A stretch of DNA of 30,101 nucleotides from IMG/VR virus record IMGVR_UViG_3300009093_000103, positions 1 through 30,101 of that record, one strand, 5' to 3'. This document shows positions 19,866 to 27,627 of the stretch, piece by piece. The position numbers and the translations under genes were made by a program. Below the pieces are notes generated by a model. That model did not search any database. It saw only the letters and a program-made list of their open reading frames with translations, and was not told the origin of the DNA. Each line of letters starts with the position of its first letter. Positions within the stretch are counted from its first letter, which is position 1. This stretch comes from a virus.

Positions 19866-20666
19866 ATGGCAATGTCACTTGAAAATCTGCGCCGCGGTAA
19901 ACAAATGCGACCGCCGCGCATGGTGATTTACGGCGAGCACAAAATCGGCAAGTCGACATTTGCCGCGAGCTTCCCGAACACGGTCTTTATCGCGACCGAG
20001 GAAGGGCTCGACCATATCGACGCGCAGAGCTTCCCGCTGTGCACGAGTTACGCCGACGTGCTCGCGTGTATCAGCGAGCTTTTCAGCAAGCCGCACGACT
20101 TCTCGACCGTCGCAATCGACTCGCTCGACTGGCTCGAAACGTTGATCTTTTCCCAGGCGTGCAAGGACTCGGGAAAGAACTACACGAGCATCGAGGATTT
20201 CGGCTACGGCAAGGGTTACGTCGAAGCGCTCAAATATTGGCACGAAATCCTGGGCGGCCTCAACGCGCTGCGTGACAAGCGCGGCATGGCCGTGGTCTGC
20301 ATCGCGCATCACGCAATCAAACGCTTTGACGCGCCGGACACGGAAAGCTACGACCAATACCGGATCAAGCTGCACGACAAGGCCGGCGCGCTCGTGCAGG
20401 AATGGGCCGACGTGATCGGGTTTTGTGCCGAAGAAACGCACACGAAAAAATCCGAAGCCGGATTCAACAAGGAAGTCGTGCGCGCGATCGGCACCGGCCG
20501 CCGCCTGTTGCACCTGCGCGGCAAGCCGAGCTTTCAGGCCGGCAACCGCTACAACCTGCCGCCCGCCGTCGAACTCAATGCGAACGCTTTCTTTTCCGCG
20601 TTCAACGCCGCCAACGCGCCGCCAGCGCCCGCAGTCACGACGGAGCCCGCAGCCGCCGCGGCCTAG
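19866..20666 (+). CDS. Sak4-like RecA-fold ATPase
   Basis: 266 residues. Walker A 'GEHKIGKST' at residues 23-31, then 'FPNTVFIATEEGLDHIDAQS', 'FSTVAIDSLDWLETLIF' (Walker B region) and 'MAVVCIAHHAIKRFDAPD'. The core is complete for the phage AAA/RecA-type family (PF13479) that includes Sak4, a single-strand annealing helper. Ala/Pro-rich tail. Neighbours 20720 (DUF669) and 21375 (nuclease) are the standard partners: nuclease makes single strands, the ssDNA-binding-type protein coats them and the ATPase anneals. ATG at 19866; a second ATG two codons later is also possible. Confidence 0.88.
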   Translation: MAMSLENLRRGKQMRPPRMVIYGEHKIGKSTFAASFPNTVFIATEEGLDHIDAQSFPLCTSYADVLACISELFSKPHDFSTVAIDSLDWLETLIFSQACKDSGKNYTSIEDFGYGKGYVEALKYWHEILGGLNALRDKRGMAVVCIAHHAIKRFDAPDTESYDQYRIKLHDKAGALVQEWADVIGFCAEETHTKKSEAGFNKEVVRAIGTGRRLLHLRGKPSFQAGNRYNLPPAVELNANAFFSAFNAANAPPAPAVTTEPAAAAA

Positions 20667-20674
20667 CACGCCAG

Positions 20675-20711
20675 CCCGCAACACAACACAAACCCTCACA
20701 CAGCACAGGAG
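20675..20711 (+). repeat. CA-rich leader repeat, copy 4
   Basis: CCGCAACACAACACAAACC, then CTCACACAGCACAGGAG leading into TTTATACA and the ATG at 20720. Confidence 0.65.
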
Positions 20712-20719
20712 TTTATACA

Positions 20720-21268
20720 ATGGGAAATCTGCAAAGCATGTTCAGCGCTGGCGGCTTCGACGCAAACACGGTCGAGCCCGCCCAGGACTTCGCTGCAATT
20801 CCGTCCGGCGAGTATCCGGCAATTATCAATGATTCCGCGATCAAGCCGACCAAGAACAAGACCGGCGAGTACGCCGAGCTGACGCACCAAATCATCGACG
20901 GCCCCTACAAAGGCCGGCTCGTGTGGGCGCGCCTCAATCTCGTGAACAGCAACGCCCAGGCGCAGGAAATCGCGCGCCGCCAGTTTTCCTCGATCTGCCA
21001 TGCGGCCGGCAAGCTGCAGGTGCAGGACACGGCCGAGCTGCACAACATCCCGCTCGTGATCCGCGTCGAATTCGTGCCGGCTGGCGCCGATGGCAATAGC
21101 AAGGACACGAACGAGGTCAAGGCGTGGAAGTCGATCAAGGACGCGCCGCCGGGCGGCACCGTTGCCGCGCAGCCGGGAGCCGTCGCCACGCCCGCCCAGG
21201 GCGCTGCGAACGGTGCGACCGCGCAGCCCGCAAAGCCGGTTTGGCTGCAGCCGGGCGCCGCGCAGTAA
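20720..21268 (+). CDS. DUF669-family ssDNA-binding-type protein
   Basis: 182 residues. 'FDANTVEPAQDFAAIPSGEY', 'IINDSAIKPTKNKTGEYAEL', 'DGPYKGRLVWARLNLVNSNA', 'ARRQFSSICHAAGKLQVQDT' and 'NEVKAWKSIKDA' are all standard for DUF669 (PF05037), an OB-fold-like phage protein considered a single-stranded DNA-binding partner of Sak4-like ATPases. The C-terminus is a low-complexity Ala/Pro/Gly tail ending GAAQ. SD GGAG, then TTTATACAATG. Confidence 0.88.
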   Translation: MGNLQSMFSAGGFDANTVEPAQDFAAIPSGEYPAIINDSAIKPTKNKTGEYAELTHQIIDGPYKGRLVWARLNLVNSNAQAQEIARRQFSSICHAAGKLQVQDTAELHNIPLVIRVEFVPAGADGNSKDTNEVKAWKSIKDAPPGGTVAAQPGAVATPAQGAANGATAQPAKPVWLQPGAAQ

Positions 21269-21277
21269 TCGACCGTT

Positions 21278-21347
21278 GAGCCGGGCCTAAGCGCGTCCGC
21301 GTATTGCCCCGCGGCGCGCCTCGTCGGAGACACGGGCGGCCCGGCTC
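21278..21347 (+). promoter_or_regulatory. Structured leader RNA (three-way junction) upstream of nuclease gene
   Basis: 21278-21287 (GAGCCGGGCC) pairs perfectly with 21338-21347 (GGCCCGGCTC). Inside, 21291-21301 pairs with 21310-21319 (10 bp with one bulged T), loop TATTGCCC; a small third hairpin GTC-GGA-GAC lies at 21323-21331. CCTTTT follows the closing stem, so it could also act as a terminator/attenuator. It ends 27 nt before the ATG at 21375. Confidence 0.6.
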
Positions 21348-21374
21348 CCTTTTCACAACTATAGGTTTATACAA

Positions 21375-22535
21375 ATGGCGAAGCTGCCAGTGATGCACAA
21401 AGACCCGACCATAGACGCCATGCGCGAGGTTGCGCTAGGCGACGCGCATGCGGCAGAACAACCGCGGCGCTATTTAGGCATGTCGTCTATAGGCGAAAGG
21501 TGCGAGCGCAAACTTTGGTACTCGTTCCGCTGGTCTTTCACTGTTTCGCCGTGGCTCGCGCAAGACGAATCGCAAAAGCTGATTGCAACTTGGGCCGCAG
21601 ACGACGGGCACCGCACGGAAGCGCTCATGGCTGCACGCTTGCGCAAGGTTAAGGGTATCGAGCTGCACACGCTCGACCCGCGAACCGGCCGGCAAATCGA
21701 ATTCAGCTACCTGGGCGGGCATTTTTGCGGGCATGCGGATGGCGTCGTGCGCGGCGTCCTGCAGGCGCCTAAGACGTGGCATGTGTGGGAACACAAGGCG
21801 AGGGACGAGGAATACACGCGGCTGCTACAAAAAGCGATTAACGAAAAGGGAGAAAAGAACGCCCTGCAGGAATGGGAACCGATCTACTACGCCCAAGCCG
21901 TCATGTACATGGATTCAATCGACATGACGCGCCACTACATGACGGTTAGCGGCCCAGGCGGGCGCGTGCCGGCGATAGGGCTGCGCACCGATGCCAACCC
22001 GGACTTTGCGCGAGCGCTTCGCGCGAAAGCCGAGCGCATCATCCGCGCGCAAGAGCCGCCGCCGCGAATCAGCGACCAACCCGCTTGGCATGAGTGCAAG
22101 ATTTGCCCGGCCTGGAACGTTTGCCACGGGAACCGCGCGCCGCCAGTGAGTTGCCGTACGTGCGTCCATGCGACGCCGGAAATCGAGGGCGAGGGCGGCC
22201 GCTGGTCGTGCGCCTTTCACAAAATCGATATACCCGAGCACGGGCAGCGCGTCGGCTGCGACTCGCACCGATTTATTCCGGCGCTGATTCCATACGCAAA
22301 GCCGGTCGACGCCGATCCTGCAGAAAATTGGATCGAGTACGAGCTTGCAAACGGCGTGCGCTTCCGCAACGGCGTGCACGGCCCCGACAGCTACGAAAGT
22401 ACGGAGCTGCACCACGCACAGCCCTGGGTGTTTACCGACGAGAGTTTCCGTATTGCTCGGCGCGAATTCGGCGGCCGTGTTGCCGGCGCCGAGTCTGCCG
22501 AGTCGCAGCAACAGCCAGCCGAGGAGACAGCATGA
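21375..22535 (+). CDS. PD-(D/E)XK exonuclease, Cas4/AddB-like, with probable Fe-S cluster
   Basis: 386 residues. Nuclease core: 'FCGHADGVVRG' (Asp122), 'WHVWEHKARDE' (Glu139-x-Lys141) and 'YYAQAVMYM'. Four cysteines fit the Cas4/AddB iron-sulphur rule: Cys43 ('IGERCERKLWYSFRW') and, some 200 residues later, Cys-x2-Cys-x5-Cys ('CKICPAWNVC'). A second cysteine set follows ('SCRTCVHA...SCAF...GCDSH'), a probable zinc ribbon. It likely resects phage DNA ends for annealing by the Sak4-like and DUF669 partners. Leader structure and 'GGTTTATACAAATG' start. Confidence 0.88.
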   Translation: MAKLPVMHKDPTIDAMREVALGDAHAAEQPRRYLGMSSIGERCERKLWYSFRWSFTVSPWLAQDESQKLIATWAADDGHRTEALMAARLRKVKGIELHTLDPRTGRQIEFSYLGGHFCGHADGVVRGVLQAPKTWHVWEHKARDEEYTRLLQKAINEKGEKNALQEWEPIYYAQAVMYMDSIDMTRHYMTVSGPGGRVPAIGLRTDANPDFARALRAKAERIIRAQEPPPRISDQPAWHECKICPAWNVCHGNRAPPVSCRTCVHATPEIEGEGGRWSCAFHKIDIPEHGQRVGCDSHRFIPALIPYAKPVDADPAENWIEYELANGVRFRNGVHGPDSYESTELHHAQPWVFTDESFRIARREFGGRVAGAESAESQQQPAEETA

Positions 22536-22828
22536 GAGCCCGCTACCGCACGAACGTTGCGCCCAAGTATCGCAGCGACGCAGAGCTTGCCGTCATCGCG
22601 CGGCACACACAGCAAGAGGCCGAGAGGATCGGCGCGCCCGTGCACGTGAGCATGGCGGAAAGCGGCAAAGTGTACTTTTGGAATCCCGACAAGCTGCAAC
22701 CGGGCTCGGCCGCAGTCCACACGTCGCCGGGCTGGCTCGTTGGCGTCTTCACGGCCGATTGCCCGCGCATCGTGATTTTTGACTCGCTGCGCTCGCGCTG
22801 CGACGAAATCGAGAGGGCCGCGGCATGA
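22532..22828 (+). CDS. Small phage protein, unknown
   Basis: 98 residues. MRARYRTNVAPKYRSDAELA, then 'ERIGAPVHVSMAESGKVYFW' and 'SPGWLVGVFTADCPRIVIFD'. Alpha-beta pattern; no family recognised. ATGA overlap at both ends, so translated with the nuclease and the MazG-like protein. Confidence 0.72.
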   Translation: MRARYRTNVAPKYRSDAELAVIARHTQQEAERIGAPVHVSMAESGKVYFWNPDKLQPGSAAVHTSPGWLVGVFTADCPRIVIFDSLRSRCDEIERAAA

Positions 22829-23166
22829 GCAAAGACCTTACATTGCGCGAGCTGCAGACGCAGCTACCTTGGACGGTGCATTACCACCGCGACTTTCGCG
22901 CGGCGCCGATGACACACAAGGATTTTGGTCACGCGCTGCTGCACGTCTTGAAGGCGGCCGGGAAGCTCGCAACTGTCGTGAACGATGCCGAGCACGGCGG
23001 GAGCGAATTCAAGCCCGAGGAAGTCGACAAGTACGTTGCGGATTTTGTCGTGTGCGCTCTGCGCATGGCGAACACCTGCCCAGGGCGAACGATCGACCTA
23101 CAGCGCGCCGTCGAGGATCGCATAGAAGTCAAGAATCAAGCCGAGCTGCGCCGGGAGAAGCAATGA
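22825..23166 (+). CDS. MazG-like nucleotide pyrophosphohydrolase-fold protein
   Basis: 113 residues. 'DFGHALLHVLKAAGKLATVV', 'EEVDKYVADFVVCALRMANT' and 'GRTIDLQRAVEDRIEVKNQA' match the four-helix MazG-like pattern (E/D-rich helix, 'D-x-V-A-D-x-V-x-C-A-L-R-x-A-N', 'R-I-x-x-K-N'). Such proteins hydrolyse NTPs or dNTPs to monophosphates. The first EExxE helix is replaced by a weaker set (His-rich), so activity is uncertain. Pairs in theme with the dATP/dGTP diphosphohydrolase-like gene at 8884. Confidence 0.65.
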   Translation: MSKDLTLRELQTQLPWTVHYHRDFRAAPMTHKDFGHALLHVLKAAGKLATVVNDAEHGGSEFKPEEVDKYVADFVVCALRMANTCPGRTIDLQRAVEDRIEVKNQAELRREKQ

Positions 23167-23699
23167 GAATCCCTCAGTTCCTTTGCGCTTTGATCCTGGG
23201 CGCTGTCGATCGCGTCGCCGAGTCGCGGCCGCCCGATCAATTCATCGGCGGAAAGGTCAACACGTACTTGCGCCGCTGGTGGCTGAACGCGTGGCGCTTC
23301 TACACAAACGAGTCGCCGCATTGGTGGCAGCGGTTGCTTGTCGTCTTCCCGCACGCGTACCTGCACCATTTCCTGCGCAGCGACGACGACAGGGCGTTGC
23401 ATGACCATCCTTGGTGCAACGTGTCGGTGCTGCTGCGCGGCGAGTATACGGAGCACTCCATTGCGGCCGGCGGCATCCATGTGCGGCGCATTCGCCGGGC
23501 TGGTGACGTTGTTTTCAGGCGCGCCAAGTCCGCGCACCGGATCGAGCTGCACGCCGGTAGGTGCACGACGCTGTTTCTAACCGGCTTCCGCGTGCGCGAT
23601 TGGGGTTTCCATTGCCCGCAGCGCGGTTGGGTTCACTGGCGCCGCTTCGGCAATCCCGACGACGGCGGCGAGACAGTCGGCGCAGGGTGCGAAGGATGA
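23163..23699 (+). CDS. Cupin-like phage protein
   Basis: 178 residues. 'FLRSDDDRALHDHPWCNVSV', 'LLRGEYTEHSIAAGGIHVRR', 'IRRAGDVVFRRAKSAHRIEL' and 'FLTGFRVRDWGFHCPQRGWV' make a single cupin barrel; His residues of 'LHDHPW' and 'SAHRIEL' could bind a metal. The family is widespread in phage early regions with unknown substrate. An N-terminal hydrophobic stretch 'IPQFLCALILGAVDR' is present. ATGA overlaps at both ends. Confidence 0.8.
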   Translation: MRIPQFLCALILGAVDRVAESRPPDQFIGGKVNTYLRRWWLNAWRFYTNESPHWWQRLLVVFPHAYLHHFLRSDDDRALHDHPWCNVSVLLRGEYTEHSIAAGGIHVRRIRRAGDVVFRRAKSAHRIELHAGRCTTLFLTGFRVRDWGFHCPQRGWVHWRRFGNPDDGGETVGAGCEG

Positions 23700-23947
23700 C
23701 CACGTTTCGCACGCTAGACGTGATCGAGCTTAACGGCACAAAGCTGCCGATGCGGCTAAAGAACGTGCTCGCGAAATTCGACGCGCTCGCTACGGCGCTG
23801 GGCAAGGATCGCGCGCCGCGCTCTGTGAAAATGTTCGATCGCGACTACCGCGACCTACACGCGCACGTCCGCAGCAAGCACGGCGCGCAGTACGGCGCAG
23901 AGTCCGCGCGCTGGCATGGCCTGCCCTTCGAGCGCGTCAAGCAATGA
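23696..23947 (+). CDS. Small basic protein, unknown
   Basis: 83 residues. MTTFRTLDVIELNGTKLPMR, 'LKNVLAKFDALATALGKDRA', then 'KMFDRDYRDLHAHVRSKHGA'. The 'D-R-D-Y-x-D-L-H' segment is a strand-helix turn. ATGA overlaps with cupin and helicase genes. Basic, so may bind nucleic acid; no family recognised. Confidence 0.7.
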   Translation: MTTFRTLDVIELNGTKLPMRLKNVLAKFDALATALGKDRAPRSVKMFDRDYRDLHAHVRSKHGAQYGAESARWHGLPFERVKQ

Positions 23948-25617
23948 CGGCCGGCACGATCGTGCAGCGGCCTTACGGCCGCGCTGCAATCGACGCGACC
24001 TACAAATTCCTAGACGATCGGAAGGACAACCCGTGCGTTGTCGTGCCGACCGGCGGCGGGAAGTCCGTCATTATGGGCGGCTTCGCGCAAGAGCTGGTGA
24101 CGACGTACGACAACACGCGCGTGTGCGTGCTCGCGCATGTAAAGGAACTCGTCGGCCAGAACGCGGACAAGCTCAAAAAGATTTGGCCTAACGCGCCGAT
24201 CGGCGTCTACTCGGCCGGCTTGAAGCGGCGCGACAGGTTCGAGCCGATCATTTTCGCAAGCATCCAAAGCGTTTACGACAAAGCGCCGTACCTGGGCCGC
24301 TTCGACGTACTCAAGGTCGACGAGTGCCACCGTATACCGCTCAAGGCGGAAGGAACCTATCGGCGTTTCATCGGCGACGCGCTGCGGATCAATCCGAAGC
24401 TCCGCGTGGTCGGTTACACGGCGTCGCCGTGGCGCCTAGGCGGCGGTCCGATCTGCGCACCTGAAAACGTGCTCAACGAGGTTGCCTACGACGTACCGCT
24501 AACGCACCTGATTGACGAGGGCTACTTAGTACGCCCGATCAGCAAGAACGGCGTCGCGCGCCCGGACCTTTCGGACGTGCACATACGCGGCAACGAGTAC
24601 ATAGAGGGCGAAGCGGCAAACGCGATGATGCGCGGCAACCTTGTTGCCCGCGCGTGCGACGAAATCGTGCAGCTCTGCGCGGACCGGCGCGCGTGGATTC
24701 TGTTCGCCTGCAATGTCGCGCACGCCGAGCGCATCCGCGACGAGTTGACCAAGCGCGGGCACCACGGCGCGATCGTGTCGGGCGAGACGCCCTCGACCGT
24801 GCGCGATGCCTATATTGCCGATTTCGCCGCCGGCAAGCTGCGCTATCTCGTCACTGTGAACGTGCTCGCCGAAGGCTACGACGAGCCGCGCATTGATGCC
24901 GTTATCATGCTGCGGCCCACAAAAAGCCCGGTTGTATACACGCAGCAAGTCGGCCGCGGCACGCGCGTAAATTCGAGCCCTGACTTTCACTATCTCGCGA
25001 CGCGCGAGGAACGGCTCGCGGCCATTGCTGGCAGCGTCAAGCCTAACTTTCTCGTGCTCGACTTCGCCGGCAACATCCTTGAGCACGGCCCCGTCGACTG
25101 CATCGTTGTCGAGAAGCCGAAAAAGCGCGGCGACAAGGCGGCGCTCCGCAAGCAACCTGCGAAGGAATGCCCGAAGTGTCACAAGGTGCACGCCGTGCAG
25201 GTCCGCACGTGCGACGAGTGCGGATACGAATGGCCGGCGGCCGAAGCGCGCCACGACGACACGGCAACCGATGCACCGATTTTGTCGACCGAGTTAGCTA
25301 CGCGGCACATAGAGCACAACGTCACGGCCGTGAGCTACGGCAAGTACGAGAAGGAAGGCCGGCCGCCGTCCATGCTCGTGACGTACACGTGCGGGTTCCG
25401 CTGGTTTCGCGAATGGGTCACGTTCGAGCACGGCGGCGAAGCGCGAGCCCGCGCCGTGCAATGGTGGAACGAGCGCAACACGACGCGCGACCTACTCGTG
25501 CCGCGAACCGTCGACGATGCGCTAGAGCAGGCGCAGGACCGCTTGCGCTCGCCTGTTGCGCTCACGGTTAACCACGTCGGCAAGCACGACACAATCGTTG
25601 CGTTTCGCTTCCAATGA
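23944..25617 (+). CDS. DEAD/DEAH-box (SF2) helicase with C-terminal zinc finger
   Basis: 557 residues. Motif I 'VVPTGGGKS' (Lys40), motif II 'VDECH' (126-129), motif III 'GYTASPWR', motif V 'VNVLAEGYDEPRID', motif VI 'QQVGRGTR'. Both RecA-like lobes are complete. After residue 400 comes a four-cysteine zinc finger 'CPKCHKVHAVQVRTCDECG' and a C-terminal alpha-beta domain ending 'HDTIVAFRFQ'. Likely unwinds phage DNA during replication or recombination. It lies on the opposite side of the repressor from the primase-helicase. Confidence 0.93.
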   Translation: MTAGTIVQRPYGRAAIDATYKFLDDRKDNPCVVVPTGGGKSVIMGGFAQELVTTYDNTRVCVLAHVKELVGQNADKLKKIWPNAPIGVYSAGLKRRDRFEPIIFASIQSVYDKAPYLGRFDVLKVDECHRIPLKAEGTYRRFIGDALRINPKLRVVGYTASPWRLGGGPICAPENVLNEVAYDVPLTHLIDEGYLVRPISKNGVARPDLSDVHIRGNEYIEGEAANAMMRGNLVARACDEIVQLCADRRAWILFACNVAHAERIRDELTKRGHHGAIVSGETPSTVRDAYIADFAAGKLRYLVTVNVLAEGYDEPRIDAVIMLRPTKSPVVYTQQVGRGTRVNSSPDFHYLATREERLAAIAGSVKPNFLVLDFAGNILEHGPVDCIVVEKPKKRGDKAALRKQPAKECPKCHKVHAVQVRTCDECGYEWPAAEARHDDTATDAPILSTELATRHIEHNVTAVSYGKYEKEGRPPSMLVTYTCGFRWFREWVTFEHGGEARARAVQWWNERNTTRDLLVPRTVDDALEQAQDRLRSPVALTVNHVGKHDTIVAFRFQ

Positions 25618-26117
25618 CCCGGCGCTACCTACTCGGACTGTTCGCGATCCTCGCCGCCGGCCTCGACATAGCCGAGCCGGCCGAGCTTACCGCCCGCGCG
25701 TGCTTGGCGTTCGAGGGCTACGCCGAAGCGCGTAGCGAGGGCGACGCCGGCATGCGTGCCGTCATGGGCGTAGCGGTCGAGCGCTCGCGCGATCCGCTGC
25801 AGCGCTGGCCTCGTGACGTGTGCGCCGTCGTGCTGCAGCCGCACCAGTTTGCCGGCGTCTTGCGCTGGCGGTCGCTGCCCATGCCGGCGCCGGCCGATCG
25901 GCGAGCCTGGGCGCGCGCCTGGGCCATTGCCGGCGACGTGATCGACCGGCGGCGCGTGTCGCTTTGCGACAGAGCAACCAGTTTTGACCGCGGCGGCCGC
26001 GCTCGCGGGCTCGTACCAGTGTGCAAGCGCGGCGCTCATACCTTCTATATAGAACCGCCCGTGACGGGCTCACAACGTGGAGAAATATACAATGCAATCA
26101 GCGCTCGCACTAAGTAG
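25614..26117 (+). CDS. SleB-type cell-wall hydrolase
   Basis: 167 residues. 'TRRYLLGLFAILAAGLDIAE' is a signal peptide or anchor. The body matches the SleB/Hydrolase_2 family (PF07486): 'EGYAEARSEGDAGMRAVMGV', 'AVERSRDPLQRWPRDVCAVV', 'LQPHQFAGVLRW', 'AWAIAGDVIDRR' and 'FDRGGRARGLVPVCKRGAHT FY' in parts. Glu38 in 'YAEAR' is the expected catalytic residue. It cuts peptidoglycan. Its place inside an early replication operon, far from the lysis cassette, is unusual. ATGA overlap with the helicase gene. Confidence 0.85.
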   Translation: MTRRYLLGLFAILAAGLDIAEPAELTARACLAFEGYAEARSEGDAGMRAVMGVAVERSRDPLQRWPRDVCAVVLQPHQFAGVLRWRSLPMPAPADRRAWARAWAIAGDVIDRRRVSLCDRATSFDRGGRARGLVPVCKRGAHTFYIEPPVTGSQRGEIYNAISARTK

Positions 26118-26859
26118 CTTCAAAGGTGATCCGGTCGACTTGATCGGCGTCGCCGAACGCGTGCCGAATCCGAACGGCGTCGAGGCATTCATAAAACAGG
26201 CGTCGCGTGACATGGGCGCCGTGTTCGTTCGCTTGGCAACGCGGCTGCGCACCGCGGAACTCAAGGGCGACGAGCTGCGGTTTCAGGTCGGTGCGTTGAG
26301 CCTTGCGCGCGACGCCGACGCCGAAACGATTCGCAACCTTCGGCGCGAGCTGTCAACGCCGCACATTCGCGTCGCCGTCGACGTGCGCAATACGAAAGCC
26401 TACGACGATTTGTCGTTTGAGTGCTTCGAGCTGCGCACGCAGCGCAACACGCTGCAACAGCGCAACGAGGCCCAGGCGGCAACGATCGGTAACTATCAGC
26501 GTCGCGACGACGAGAATAACCATAAGCTCGCGCGGCTCGGCGTGCTCATGTCGCAGGCCACGCAAGAGCTGTCGCGGCGCCAGGAGATAATTAACCGCGC
26601 CCACGAGTGCGACCGGATCAATCGCGAGCAGTTCGAGAAGCGCGGAGTTTTGTTGCAGGCCGTGAACGCGCAGTGCGAAAAGGGCGCCGCGCTGCTGCAG
26701 GCGTGCAACGAGGTCAACACGCGGCTTCGTGGCGACGTGGCGGCGCGCGACGAGGAAGTAGCCCGGCTGTCGAAGCTGGTCGACTCGCTCCGTGCATCCA
26801 ACAGGCGGCTGCGTACGACCACGCTTGCGGCCGCACCGAAGGCGAAGGCCCGCAAGTGA
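26092..26859 (+). CDS. Coiled-coil protein, unknown
   Basis: 255 residues. Apart from an N-terminal 30 residues ('QSALALSSFKGDPVDLIGVA') nearly all of it is heptad-rich helix (about 55-240; e.g. 'ECFELRTQRNTLQQRNEAQA', 'EVARLSKLVDSLRASNRRLR') with a basic end 'AAPKAKARK'. The start has GGAG and ATATACA before ATG at 26092, overlapping the SleB gene by 26 bp. It could be a structural or DNA-organising protein; nothing more can be said. Confidence 0.75.
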   Translation: MQSALALSSFKGDPVDLIGVAERVPNPNGVEAFIKQASRDMGAVFVRLATRLRTAELKGDELRFQVGALSLARDADAETIRNLRRELSTPHIRVAVDVRNTKAYDDLSFECFELRTQRNTLQQRNEAQAATIGNYQRRDDENNHKLARLGVLMSQATQELSRRQEIINRAHECDRINREQFEKRGVLLQAVNAQCEKGAALLQACNEVNTRLRGDVAARDEEVARLSKLVDSLRASNRRLRTTTLAAAPKAKARK

Positions 26860-27137
26860 TCGAGGTTGCCGCAATCGTCGACAAGCTCGACGAGCTGCTA
26901 CAGGCGACGCGCGCGGGTGCAATCCCCGTGCGCGAGCGCTGGCTCGACGCTGCCGGCGTCGGTGCGATCCTGGGGCGCGAGCCGCGCTACGTGCTCGAAC
27001 GCCTCGCCTGCCGGCCGGACTTTCCCAAGCCGTTCCCTGACGGGCAACCGCGCTGGCTCGCTGGCGAGGTCATGGATTGGGCATTGGAGTACCGGCGCGA
27101 ATTCGAGAAGACCGGCCGCAAAAGGCGCGCTGCTTAG
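26856..27137 (+). CDS. AlpA/excisionase-like regulator
   Basis: 93 residues. GTG start overlapping the preceding stop as GTGA (26856-26859). 'VRERWLDAAGVGAILGREPR', 'YVLERLACRPDFPKPFPDGQ' and 'PRWLAGEVMDWALEYRREFE' form the winged-helix of the AlpA/MerR-like excisionase group. These proteins bend att DNA and direct the integrase towards excision, or switch integrase on. It is the last gene of the right early operon and the nearest regulator to the integrase; it meets the cargo operon tail to tail with 4 bp overlap. Confidence 0.82.
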   Translation: MIEVAAIVDKLDELLQATRAGAIPVRERWLDAAGVGAILGREPRYVLERLACRPDFPKPFPDGQPRWLAGEVMDWALEYRREFEKTGRKRRAA

Positions 27138-27604
27138 TCTGGCTGCGAGCGACGCTGCACTACAGTCTTGTTTGTTATTCGCCTGTTTATCTTCTCTTTC
27201 CAAGCCTTCTGCTTTGTCGAGAGTTTTCTTTTGAATCTAGTTTCCATTAAAAACTTGTACTCGCTTTCGTAGATGTAACCGAACCTGTAAGAGTGCTCTA
27301 TTAAATCCTCGTTGGCATTCGCTGAGCTATCTTTAGCGATTCGCTTTAGCCCGTCGAATAACGCGCCAGTTTCTATGCCAATAAACCTATTTATGCAGAC
27401 GTTGCCGACAAACGTCCTGTTGCCATTAAGACGATTTTCTATATAGCAGTGTTCTTTGATTTCCTGACTACACGGGCAGTTATCGAATTCCTCGCTAATC
27501 TCTACACCGATCAAGTGCCATTCCTTGCGCGCAACTTCAAAATTCTTCGCTACCGAAAGCGGAAGGATATGGGCTTTAAGTTGCTCCAAGTTGTGCTCTG
27601 ACAT
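27134..27604 (-). CDS. Cargo gene 4: cysteine-motif protein, unknown
   Basis: 156 residues. 'NFEVARKEWHLIGVEISEEF', then Cys43-x-Cys45-x7-Cys53 ('NCPCSQEIKEHCYIENRLNG'), 'VGNVCINRFIGIE' (Cys70), and a basic C-terminus 'RRITNKTVVQRRSQPD'. The Cys-x-Cys...Cys...'V-G-N-V-C-I-N-R-F' pattern recurs in uncharacterised bacterial and mobile-element proteins and looks like a treble-clef-type zinc finger; that is my recollection, not a search. The AT-rich block has 38% GC in two 60-base samples (27241-27300, 28441-28500), against 75% at 26941-27000. Last gene of the four. Confidence 0.75.
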   Translation of the reverse strand: MSEHNLEQLKAHILPLSVAKNFEVARKEWHLIGVEISEEFDNCPCSQEIKEHCYIENRLNGNRTFVGNVCINRFIGIETGALFDGLKRIAKDSSANANEDLIEHSYRFGYIYESEYKFLMETRFKRKLSTKQKAWKEKINRRITNKTVVQRRSQPD

Positions 27605-27627
27605 AGCACCCGAGCCTGTAGAAACGA

